DNA of 64,000 nt from Bradyrhizobiaceae bacterium PARB1 (GTDB lineage: Bacteria; Pseudomonadota; Alphaproteobacteria; Rhizobiales; Xanthobacteraceae): positions 562,485-626,484 of the forward strand of contig NKIY01000005.1 in the NCBI GenBank assembly GCA_002256345.1. Direction: 5' to 3'. The notes under the pieces were generated by a model. The model did not search any database and was not told the origin of the DNA. It saw only the letters and a program-made list of their open reading frames with translations. Of the stretch, positions 25,855 through 33,096 are shown piece after piece (the stretch's first letter is position 1; every line of letters begins with the position of its first letter). A program made the translations under genes and the position numbers.

Positions 25855-27174
25855 TCAATAAGCCACCGATTGCGGACGACCGACGCCGCTATAGAGGAAG
25901 CCGTTGCGGATCACTTCGTCGGGCGAATAGATGTTGCGGAGATCGACGATCACCGGACAGGCCATGATCGCCGCCATCTCCTTCAGATCCAGTGCGCGGA
26001 ATTGCTCCCATTCGGTAACGATCGTCACCGCATGGCTGCCGCGGGCACAATCATACGCGCTCTCGCAGAAGGTGACGTTCTCGAACACTTTCTTCGCTTG
26101 CTCCATACCAACGGGATCGTAGATACGAATCTCCGCACCCATGTCCTGCAAGGCGGTGATCAGCGGGATCGACGGCGCATCGCGCATGTCGTCGGTGTTC
26201 GGCTTGAAGGTGACGCCGAGGATCGCGATGGTCTTGCCGCGCAGGTTGCCGCCAAACGCATGCGCCACCTTGCGGGCCATGGCCCGCTTGCGCTGGTCGT
26301 TGACGGCGACCACTGTCTCAACGATGCGCAGCGGCGCCTCGTGATCCTGGCCCGTCTTGATCAGCGCCAGCGTATCTTTCGGGAAACACGAACCGCCATA
26401 GCCGGGACCGGCATGCAGGAACTTGCTGCCGATACGATTGTCGAGCCCGATGCCGCGCGCAACTTCCTGCACATTGGCGCCGACCTTCTCAGCGAGATCG
26501 GCGATCTCGTTGATGAAGGCAACCTTGGTGGCGAGGAAGGAATTGGCGGCGTATTTGGTCAGCTCCGCCGTGCGGCGATCAGTATAAAGGATCGGCGATG
26601 CGTTGAGATGCAGCGGGCGATAGACTTCCGCCATCACCTGCTTGGCATGCGCATCGCTCGAGCCGATCACAATGCGGTCGGGATGCTTGAAGTCGCGGAT
26701 CGCCGCGCCCTCGCGCAAGAATTCCGGATTGGATACGACGGCAAATTCGGCGTCGGGATTTTCCTCGCGGATGATGCGCTCGACCTCGTCGCCGGTGCCG
26801 ACCGGCACGGTGGACTTGTTGACGATCACCGTGAATTTGGTGATCGATTTGGCGATCTCGCGCGCAGCAGCATAGACGTAAGTGAGATCGGCATGGCCGT
26901 CACCGCGCCGCGACGGCGTACCGACGGCGATGAACACGACCTCGGCATCGCCCACCGCCTTGGTGATATCGGTGACGAAAGTCAGACGTTTCTGCTTGGC
27001 ATTGCTGGCGACAAGCGCGTCGAGACCTGGCTCGTGGATCGGAATCTCACCGCGATTGAGCGCGTCGATTTTCCCCTGGTCGGTATCGACGCAGGTGACG
27101 TGATGGCCGAAGTCCGAAAAGCACGCACCCGACACCAGCCCGACATAGCCGGCGCCAATCATCGCAATTCGCAT
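25855..27174 (-). CDS. ugd: UDP-glucose 6-dehydrogenase
   Basis: A 439-residue cytoplasmic enzyme that oxidises UDP-glucose to UDP-glucuronate with two NAD+. The N-terminal Rossmann motif is MIGAGYVGLVSGACFSDFGHHV, with VDTD after it. The linker carries the UDP-binding KYAANSFLATKVAFINE and the catalytic cysteine is Cys263 in HAGPGYGGSCFPKDT. The C-terminal domain has AILGVTFKPNTDDMRDAPS and IYDPVG. It is the left flank of the exopolysaccharide locus and would supply the glucuronate precursor for an acidic polymer. A closely related GDP-mannose dehydrogenase function is less likely. Confidence 0.92.
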   Translation of the reverse strand: MRIAMIGAGYVGLVSGACFSDFGHHVTCVDTDQGKIDALNRGEIPIHEPGLDALVASNAKQKRLTFVTDITKAVGDAEVVFIAVGTPSRRGDGHADLTYVYAAAREIAKSITKFTVIVNKSTVPVGTGDEVERIIREENPDAEFAVVSNPEFLREGAAIRDFKHPDRIVIGSSDAHAKQVMAEVYRPLHLNASPILYTDRRTAELTKYAANSFLATKVAFINEIADLAEKVGANVQEVARGIGLDNRIGSKFLHAGPGYGGSCFPKDTLALIKTGQDHEAPLRIVETVVAVNDQRKRAMARKVAHAFGGNLRGKTIAILGVTFKPNTDDMRDAPSIPLITALQDMGAEIRIYDPVGMEQAKKVFENVTFCESAYDCARGSHAVTIVTEWEQFRALDLKEMAAIMACPVIVDLRNIYSPDEVIRNGFLYSGVGRPQSVAY

Positions 27175-27233
27175 TGCATGTCCTGTCTTTTAATAGGTCC
27201 GCGGTCAGAACAACCCGGACGCCCCCAGTTTTA

Positions 27234-27284
27234 GAGGCATGATCTGATCCGAAAACCGGCAGCAACTTTTCGGGATCATGCCTC
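27234..27284. repeat. Short dispersed palindrome (family D)
   Basis: Perfect 11-bp arms GAGGCATGATC (27234-27244) and GATCATGCCTC (27274-27284) around CTGATCCGAAAACCGG and ACTTTTCGG. From memory this GATCCGAAAACCGG..TTTTCGGGATCATGC pattern is a common short intergenic palindrome of Bradyrhizobium-type genomes. It lies between two minus-strand genes and may end the transcript coming from the FkbM gene. Confidence 0.7.
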
Positions 27285-27298
27285 GATGCCGCGACGTC

Positions 27299-28090
27299 TC
27301 AGCTGCTGAGCAGCAACTCGCCGTCGAGATGTCGCGGGAAGAAGAAGAAGTTGTTTACGTAGGATTGCCCGGGTTTGCGGCCACCATTGGGCAGAAGCGC
27401 GTCGGGATCCTGCATCGTCTCGGCATCGAAGAAATCCACAGGGACAATATCGTCTTCGGCGAGGAAATAGCCGCGATAGTCCTTGATCGCGAAGAATTCG
27501 AAGATCGACTTCGTTGCATCAGGGCGATGGCGGTCCTCGGCTTCGACGAGAAACACCGGCTGGCAGCGATCGATCAGGCCAGTCGCCCCCTTCAGCACGC
27601 TGAGCTCGTGCCCTTCCACATCAACTTTTACGAAAGCGACGTTATCCTTCATGACGCCATCGAGCCGCGCCAGCGGCACATGGGCGGTGACAACATTGGT
27701 AGTATTCGGCGCATGCGACTGTTCGAGCGAGGCGAGACCATGGACGAGCCCGTCATCGCTCTGTGGAATGTAGAGATCGGCATCGCCCTCGTGATCCGAC
27801 AGTGCGATTTCGTGAATGCTGACATTCGGCGCCGAGGTCCGACGCAGCAACGTCGCCATGTCATGGGATGGCTCGAAGGCGTGAACCCTGCCAGACAGCC
27901 TGGCCAGCTTCTGCGTGTAGAGCCCGACATTCGCGCCGACATCGACCGTGACAGCTCCGGCCGGCACGATCTTGTTGAGATAGTTCAATTCGCGTTCCGC
28001 CGATTTCGGCCGCTTCATGAAGCGCCAACGCAGCCACATGGAGGGAAACGCATCCTTCAGGATCTGCTTGGTTCGTTGCGTGGCGGTCAT
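27299..28090 (-). CDS. FkbM-family methyltransferase
   Basis: A 263-residue SAM-dependent methyltransferase. Motif I is VTVDVGANVGLYTQKLA, followed by VHAFEPSHDM, and the FkbM landmark VAFVKVDVEGHELSVLKGA. ATG 28090 follows AAGGGTG and gives MTATQRTK; an in-frame earlier start at 28162 has no ribosome site. Enzymes of this family often O-methylate sugars or lipids in surface polysaccharide loci, and the neighbours here (UDP-glucose dehydrogenase, priming sugar transferase) fit methylation of the exopolysaccharide. The acceptor is unknown. Confidence 0.85.
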   Translation of the reverse strand: MTATQRTKQILKDAFPSMWLRWRFMKRPKSAERELNYLNKIVPAGAVTVDVGANVGLYTQKLARLSGRVHAFEPSHDMATLLRRTSAPNVSIHEIALSDHEGDADLYIPQSDDGLVHGLASLEQSHAPNTTNVVTAHVPLARLDGVMKDNVAFVKVDVEGHELSVLKGATGLIDRCQPVFLVEAEDRHRPDATKSIFEFFAIKDYRGYFLAEDDIVPVDFFDAETMQDPDALLPNGGRKPGQSYVNNFFFFPRHLDGELLLSS

Positions 28091-28215
28091 CGTTGTCACC
28101 CTTCGTTCAAGGCAGTTTCGATCTGAAGAATGGCCCGATGCGCGGCTCGCGCCGTCGCGCAACCGGATCCATCCTTGCCGGCCTCATCCCTCACGGAAAG
28201 AGGCAGCCACTGAGG

Positions 28216-28986
28216 TCAGAATGCGTTGCCGGAGATGAATTCCTTGCGCACGGTCTGCACGATGATCCGGATATCCCGCACCATCGACCAGCTCTCGATA
28301 TAATCGAGATCGTAATCGATGCGGGCGATCGCCAGCTTCGGATCGACGGTGCTACCGCGGCAGCCGCTGATCTGGGCGAGACCGGTGATCCCCGGACGTG
28401 CGCTGTGACGCTGGAAGTAATACGGCACGAGATCTTCATAGAGCATGTCGGCTGCCAGCATGCCTGGCACATGGGGCCGCGGACCGACCAGCGACATGTC
28501 GCCCTTCAGCACGTTGATGAGCTGGGGGAGTTCGTCGAAGCTCGTCTTGCGCAAGATCTTGCCGATCCGCGTCACCCGCGCATCGCCCTGTACAGTCTGC
28601 TGCACGCCGAGCTTGTCGCCGAGGTCATTCCGCATCGAGCGGAACTTGTAGATCTTGAAGACACGGTTGCGATAGCCGTAGCGATACTGCGTAAAGAACA
28701 CCGGCCCCGGCGATGTCGCCTTGATGATCGCGGCAACGACCAGAAAGAAGGGCAGGAAGAACAGCAGTGCCGAGCCCGATGCCGTGACATCGAACAACCG
28801 TTTGGTGAACGACGCCGACGGCTCGCGTCGAACGATCGCTTTATTGCGGCGACCGCGATAGGCGCTGTTGCCATAGGATCCGTATCCGCCGGCGAGTTCC
28901 ACCGGACGAGTCGAGATGAACTGTTGCCCTTTCCAGAGCGGCGTCACTTTGCTTCGCTCAAGACCAACCGAAACAGTAGAGACCAT
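28216..28986 (-). CDS. Undecaprenyl-phosphate sugar phosphotransferase (ExoY/WbaP C-terminal type)
   Basis: A 256-residue monotopic membrane enzyme that starts repeat-unit synthesis by moving a sugar-1-phosphate from a UDP-sugar to undecaprenyl phosphate. A hydrophobic segment (SGSALLFFLPFFLVVAAIIKATSPGPVFFTQ) follows KRLFDVTAS, then KIYKFRSMRND, FDELPQLINVLKGDMSLVGPRPHVP and the C-terminal RPGITGLAQISGCRG, all family landmarks. It lacks the N-terminal multi-helix domain of long WbaP proteins, so it is ExoY-like. GGGAG precedes ATG 28986. It is divergent from the main + strand biosynthesis operon across an 890-bp gap. Confidence 0.9.
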   Translation of the reverse strand: MVSTVSVGLERSKVTPLWKGQQFISTRPVELAGGYGSYGNSAYRGRRNKAIVRREPSASFTKRLFDVTASGSALLFFLPFFLVVAAIIKATSPGPVFFTQYRYGYRNRVFKIYKFRSMRNDLGDKLGVQQTVQGDARVTRIGKILRKTSFDELPQLINVLKGDMSLVGPRPHVPGMLAADMLYEDLVPYYFQRHSARPGITGLAQISGCRGSTVDPKLAIARIDYDLDYIESWSMVRDIRIIVQTVRKEFISGNAF

Positions 28987-29500
28987 TTGATCGACGCTCC
29001 CTGCTGGAACCGTGGTGGGTATTCTCTTCTCAGCGCGAGGGACGTGACACACGACTTATTCGTCAGCATCATGGCACTCGCTGATGCGCATGCTCACAAA
29101 TGCCCTGCCCACACTTCGAATAGCTTTCGCCAATGAAGTTTGTTTAACTCTTTGCGCGAATTGGGGCCGCAAAGCGGTATTGACGTGCATGAGATTGCGG
29201 CACGCCCTGTGCTGCAAATTGTGCGATGCGAGAAATTGCGTGCGAGCAAAAGCGCTTAGCTATTTATGACTGCCTTGTGCTGCGCTCAGTTCGGACCAGC
29301 CATGCAAAAATCTTCGAGAATAGTACGCGCTGAGATTATCATCGCGCATGCGGGAAAACCGGTGCATGATTTCGTTCATCACGTTCGCGCTCAAAACGTA
29401 ATGGCAGCGATTCGAATTTGATTTTTCATCGAATACTAATTGGCCCGGCATTACGTGCCACGCATAAACAGTTTTCAGTTGGACATCGTCAGTTACGACC
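28987..29500. other. AT-richer gene-free region at the divergent exopolysaccharide promoters
   Basis: About 500 bp without a convincing gene, part of the gap between the priming transferase and the + strand operon. The section at about 29100-29480 is AT-richer than its surroundings. It most likely carries the divergent promoters and regulatory sites of the locus; no specific operator could be named. Confidence 0.4.
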
Positions 29501-29746
29501 ATGGCGTCAAGGCGGACCACACAGACCCACTCAACGGAAGCACAGCTTCTCGTACTGCCTGATCGCGCCGATGCGCCGCGTACCGATGCGATGACAGGCT
29601 TCGCCGCACCAACGGACGAGGCGGTCATGAATTACTCACTCTCCGACCGCACCCAGACCAATCGCAGGCTGCGCTGCCTTCTTATTGTCGGGACCGCATC
29701 TGCCTGGCTCGCCATCATTGCCGCGATTCGATTCTTTTTCTTCTAG
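29501..29746 (+). CDS. Possible small single-pass membrane protein
   Basis: An 81-residue open frame ending in one hydrophobic helix (LLIVGTASAWLAIIAAIRFFFF). A shorter version from ATG 29627, preceded by GAGGCGG, gives a 39-residue peptide MNYSLSDRTQTNRRL plus the helix and may be the real product. No relatives recognised. It stands between the divergent exopolysaccharide genes; coding status is uncertain. Confidence 0.35.
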   Translation: MASRRTTQTHSTEAQLLVLPDRADAPRTDAMTGFAAPTDEAVMNYSLSDRTQTNRRLRCLLIVGTASAWLAIIAAIRFFFF

Positions 29747-29873
29747 TTGCCACAATCAGCGTCCGCATCGGTGTCATCAATACGCCTGCCGACAACATTG
29801 TCGCCACACCACTAGATGATGTGTGGGGAATTGAAATTGACCGCAGCAAGTTCCCCGTCATAGTTTGGCAATC

Positions 29874-30605
29874 ATGCCACGCCGCCCTTCAAATCAGCGT
29901 CTGAGCAAGGCGGCGCTGCCGCCCGAGACACGCATCTATGTCATCGGCGACATTCATGGCCGCGCAGACCTTCTCCAGGAGGTCATCGCCCGCATCGACG
30001 AAGACATCCAGCGCCGGCCAATCGCTTTTGCCGGCGAGGTCTATGTCGGTGACTACATCGATCGTGGCGCAGATTCGAAAGGGGTGATCGATCTGTTGGC
30101 AGTTCGCCTGGTGCAAAACCATGCAATCTGCCTGCGCGGGAACCATGAAGCACTCATGGAGGAGTTCCTTTACGACAATCCTTCTGCGCTGGATGGCTGG
30201 CGTCAGCTCGGCGGCCTCGCCACACTCGCGTCCTATGGCATCACGCCCAAGCACGATCAGACTGCAGAAGACGTGCAGCACGCGTTCCGCGCGGCACTTC
30301 CCACCACTCACCAACTTTTTTTGCGTTGCCTGCGGAACAATATCCGTTGCGGCGACTTTCTGTTCGTTCACGCTGGCATTCGTCCCGGCGTGCGTCTTGA
30401 TGCCCAGGATCCAAACGACCTGATGTGGATTCGTGACGAGTTCCTGAATTCCACGGCCGATCATGGACTTTATGTCGTGCATGGTCACACGCCGGTTCCA
30501 CACGCGGACATTCGGGACAATCGCGTCAACATCGATACCGGTGCGTGGCGCAGCGGCGTGCTCACCTGTATCGCCATTGAAGGCACAGAGATCATAATTC
30601 TGTAG
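29874..30605 (+). CDS. Calcineurin-like metallophosphoesterase (serine/threonine phosphatase type)
   Basis: A 243-residue phosphatase with the PPP-family metal motifs GDIHG (Asp26, His28), GDYIDRG (Asp60) and GNHE (Asn90, His91), then FVHAG and VVHGHTPVP, which supply the remaining His ligands. It resembles bacterial PrpA/ApaH-type enzymes. ATG 29874 is used; TTG 29865 is an alternative. It is the first sizeable gene before the Wza-like export gene on the + strand. It could dephosphorylate a protein (for example a phosphotyrosine or phosphoserine protein of the locus) or a nucleotide; this is not decided. Confidence 0.8.
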   Translation: MPRRPSNQRLSKAALPPETRIYVIGDIHGRADLLQEVIARIDEDIQRRPIAFAGEVYVGDYIDRGADSKGVIDLLAVRLVQNHAICLRGNHEALMEEFLYDNPSALDGWRQLGGLATLASYGITPKHDQTAEDVQHAFRAALPTTHQLFLRCLRNNIRCGDFLFVHAGIRPGVRLDAQDPNDLMWIRDEFLNSTADHGLYVVHGHTPVPHADIRDNRVNIDTGAWRSGVLTCIAIEGTEIIIL

Positions 30606-30706
30606 CAGACGGTGGAGATGCGATCGCGTGGCGCGATTGCTGATGTTGTGGGACGTCAAACTTTCTTTCGCCGCTTTTAGACGGACAGTTCGCGATCAAA
30701 CGTCAT

Positions 30707-30732
30707 CCAATTCGTGCAGATGATCGAATTGG
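30707..30732. promoter_or_regulatory. Inverted repeat upstream of the Wza-like gene
   Basis: CCAATTCG and CGAATTGG, perfect 8-bp arms 10 bp apart, end 20 bp before the start codon and just before the GGGGGT ribosome site. It could be an operator or an mRNA hairpin that affects translation of the export gene. No experimental analogue is known to me. Confidence 0.35.
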
Positions 30733-30752
30733 TATCTTGTTGGGGGTCTGTC

Positions 30753-31331
30753 ATGCCATCGCTTCGCCGGCTTTCCGGTCTGTTCGTCCTATCCTGGCTT
30801 ACGCTCGGTGCGGTTATCGCCGATATGCCGAGCAGTTCCGCACAGCAACGCCTCTCCGCAGCGTCGCCCTCGGGCGCCTACATCCTCGGTCCCACCGATC
30901 GCGTTCGCCTCAAGGTTTATGGCGAGCCTGATATCACCGGGGAATATGAAGTCGATGCGAATGGAAATGTCTCGATACCGTTGGCTGGTCAGATAAAGGC
31001 GGGGGGCCTCACCACCAAACAACTCGAGCGCAACATCACGTCTGCTCTCGCCAAAGGCATCGTGAGAGATCCGCGCGTGAATGTGGAAATGGTCGCGTAT
31101 CGTCCCTTCTACATTCTCGGTGAGGTAAAGAAGAGCGGCGAATATCCATACCGTGTCGGCATCACAGTGCTCGACGCCGTTGCAACCGCGGGCGGATACA
31201 CCTATCGAGCCAATGAAAGCAAAGTGTATCTACGCCGCGCAGGTTCAACGATGGAGGAGACCTATCCAATGGATGCGCCGATTCTCCTTTATCCCGGCGA
31301 CAATGTGCGTGTTCCCGAACGTTACTTCTAA
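30753..31331 (+). CDS. Polysaccharide export protein (Wza/ExoF-like, periplasmic)
   Basis: A 192-residue exported protein with signal peptide (MPSLRRLSGLFVLSWLTLGAVIAD). The Poly_export domain is YILGPTDRVRLKVYGEPDITGEYEVDANGNVSIPLAGQI (about 43-82), and an SLBB-like segment follows (FYILGEVKKSGEYPY, VLDAVATAGGYTYRAN). It lacks the lipoprotein cysteine and the C-terminal helix of full Wza (about 380 residues), so it is the short form common in alphaproteobacteria, which works with a separate outer-membrane barrel. GGGGGT precedes ATG 30753. Confidence 0.88.
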   Translation: MPSLRRLSGLFVLSWLTLGAVIADMPSSSAQQRLSAASPSGAYILGPTDRVRLKVYGEPDITGEYEVDANGNVSIPLAGQIKAGGLTTKQLERNITSALAKGIVRDPRVNVEMVAYRPFYILGEVKKSGEYPYRVGITVLDAVATAGGYTYRANESKVYLRRAGSTMEETYPMDAPILLYPGDNVRVPERYF

Positions 31332-31659
31332 TTCTCTCCTCATTCTCAACACCCTGTCTTGATGAGTCAGGACCGGCTGATGGCAGCGCCACGACATCGG
31401 TTCTGCGTTGCCATAGTCTCGTCTCTTTGCGCTGTGTAATATTGTGCAGTGCGACGAACCTTCGTTCGCACACAGCGTTGTCGCGAGCTGAGGGGACGTT
31501 TCATCAAACGTGAGTTGGGCGTGTGTGCTAGCGGGGGCGCTTCATTCACCAAGGATTGCCGGTTTTGCAGGCTTCGCGGTGAATTTCTAAGCGGCCATAG
31601 AGACTCGACGACGAATGTTCGATCGCGAAGGACAAAAATGCCTTCGCAAAGGATGCATG
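31332..31659. other. Intergenic gap between export protein and beta-barrel genes
   Basis: About 330 bp with no convincing gene; it contains the stem-loop at 31430-31477 and, at its end, the ribosome site of the next gene. An internal promoter here would let the barrel and the biosynthesis genes be expressed apart from the export protein. Confidence 0.35.
31430..31477. promoter_or_regulatory. Structured leader before the beta-barrel gene
   Basis: GTGCGACGAA (31449-31458) pairs with TTCGTTCGCAC (31461-31471) with one bulge, and CGCTGTGT (31430-31437) can pair with ACACAGCG (31470-31477) as an alternative outer stem. Lies in the gap between the Wza-like and the barrel genes. It may be an attenuator, processing site or 3'-end stabiliser; there is no T-run, so it is not a standard terminator. 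Confidence 0.35.
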
Positions 31660-33096
31660 ATGAAATGTTCGCCGGCATCATTGGTAGCTGACGCGATCGT
31701 CGCGCGAAGATGCGCGCTCCGATCGGCTGCGGCCATGCGTCATGCACGGCGTATAGCGCCGTGGTCCGCGACTGCGATACTGCTCGGCGTCGCCTCCCCC
31801 GCCAATGCGCAGGCGATCCAGAACACCATGGATCCCTTGGGCGCGCCGTGGAATGCGCAACGCATCTTCGAGCCGTCTGCGTTGCCGGAACTCGAACATC
31901 GCGACACCCGGGATAACAACAACGAGCCCGTGCCGCCCGAAGACACGCCGGTGAAAGGCCGCCAGCATCAGGGCTATGAGCCGGTGGGCATACGTTCGGG
32001 TTCGTGGATGTTCAATCCGTCGCTGATGACCGGCGCGCTCTATGACAGCAATGTCTTTGCGTCAAACACGCAGAAGAATGCGGACATTGCCGCGACGATC
32101 GAACCGAGTCTGCGGGCCTATACGCTGTGGGAGCGCCACGGCATCGATCTGAAGCTCAATTCGCAAACCACGGTCTACAATCAGTATTCCAGCCTCGACC
32201 AGACCAATGCAAGCCTCAAGGGCGCCGGCTGGTTCGATGTCGCCCATGACATGATTGTACTCGGCAGTTTCCAGATCGCGCATCTGAACGAGGGCGTTGG
32301 ATCGCTCAGCTCGCCGAGCAACGCAATCACGCCGACACCTTATAATCTGTTCTCTGGCGATCTCACGGTGCGCAAGGAATGGGGCCGGCTGACCACCTCG
32401 GTAGGCGCGCGTGTCGATTCCTATGAGTTCGGCACCGCGCGCGCACAGGATGGCAGCATCATCGACCAGAGCGCCCGCGATGGTCAGATCTATGCGGTGC
32501 ATGGCCGTATCGACTATGCCTTCTCGCCGTCGCTCGGCTGGTTCGCAGGAGCCGAAGGTAATGAGCGCGATCTGCGCGGCATTCCCGGCTCATCCATCGA
32601 TTCCACCGGCTATCGCGTTCTGTCCGGCTTCACCGTCGGTCTCGGTCGCCTGGTGAAAGGCGAATTCGGCGGCGGCTATGTGGAACAGCGCTTCGACAAT
32701 CCGCTGATCGGCACCGTGTCCGGCCCCTCCTATCGTGCCAAGCTGACCTGGAGCCCGACGCGGATGCTCGACATCCATGTGAAAGCCGAGCAGCTGGTGA
32801 CGCAAACTTCGGACACCAGCTCCACCGGCGTGCTGGCCAATGCGGTGCAAGTCGGCGCCGACTACGAATTGCTGCGCAATGTCGTTCTGTCCGCGTCGGC
32901 CGGCTACGAGACCGATCGTTTCTTCGGCCAGGATCGCAGGGACACGGTCACCTCGACCAATGCCAGCGTGAAATATCTGATGAACCGGTTCAGCGCGATC
33001 TCCGCCTATCACCGCTACACATCGCGCCAGAGCAATACGCCGCTGTTCAGCTACGACAAGCATCAGGTAGGGATCAATGTTACAGCGCAATTTTGA
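31660..33096 (+). CDS. Outer-membrane beta-barrel protein of the exopolysaccharide locus
   Basis: A 478-residue exported protein. AAAGGA lies 6 bp before ATG 31660; ATG 31615 is also in frame. The signal peptide is long, with the hydrophobic core IAPWSATAILLGVASPANAQA. After a Pro/Glu-rich linker (NNNEPVPPEDTPVKGRQ) the rest is made of alternating strands typical of a barrel (SLMTGALYDSNVFAS, FTVGLGRLVKGEFGGGYVEQRF, KLTWSPTRMLDIHVKAEQLV) and ends in the outer-membrane-type HQVGINVTAQF. Such proteins occur beside Wza-like genes and probably give the polymer its outer-membrane exit. Its end overlaps the Wzc-like gene by 20 bp. Confidence 0.82.
   Translation: MKCSPASLVADAIVARRCALRSAAAMRHARRIAPWSATAILLGVASPANAQAIQNTMDPLGAPWNAQRIFEPSALPELEHRDTRDNNNEPVPPEDTPVKGRQHQGYEPVGIRSGSWMFNPSLMTGALYDSNVFASNTQKNADIAATIEPSLRAYTLWERHGIDLKLNSQTTVYNQYSSLDQTNASLKGAGWFDVAHDMIVLGSFQIAHLNEGVGSLSSPSNAITPTPYNLFSGDLTVRKEWGRLTTSVGARVDSYEFGTARAQDGSIIDQSARDGQIYAVHGRIDYAFSPSLGWFAGAEGNERDLRGIPGSSIDSTGYRVLSGFTVGLGRLVKGEFGGGYVEQRFDNPLIGTVSGPSYRAKLTWSPTRMLDIHVKAEQLVTQTSDTSSTGVLANAVQVGADYELLRNVVLSASAGYETDRFFGQDRRDTVTSTNASVKYLMNRFSAISAYHRYTSRQSNTPLFSYDKHQVGINVTAQF

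Noticed and set aside
25870-27234. 454-codon open frame on the plus strand
   Set aside because: Antisense to UDP-glucose dehydrogenase; no motif and His/Asp/Arg-rich shadow composition.
29260-29628. 122-codon minus-strand frame in the exopolysaccharide promoter gap
   Set aside because: No ribosome site, no recognisable domain, and it overlaps the probable regulatory region; a short gene ending at 29260 cannot be fully excluded.
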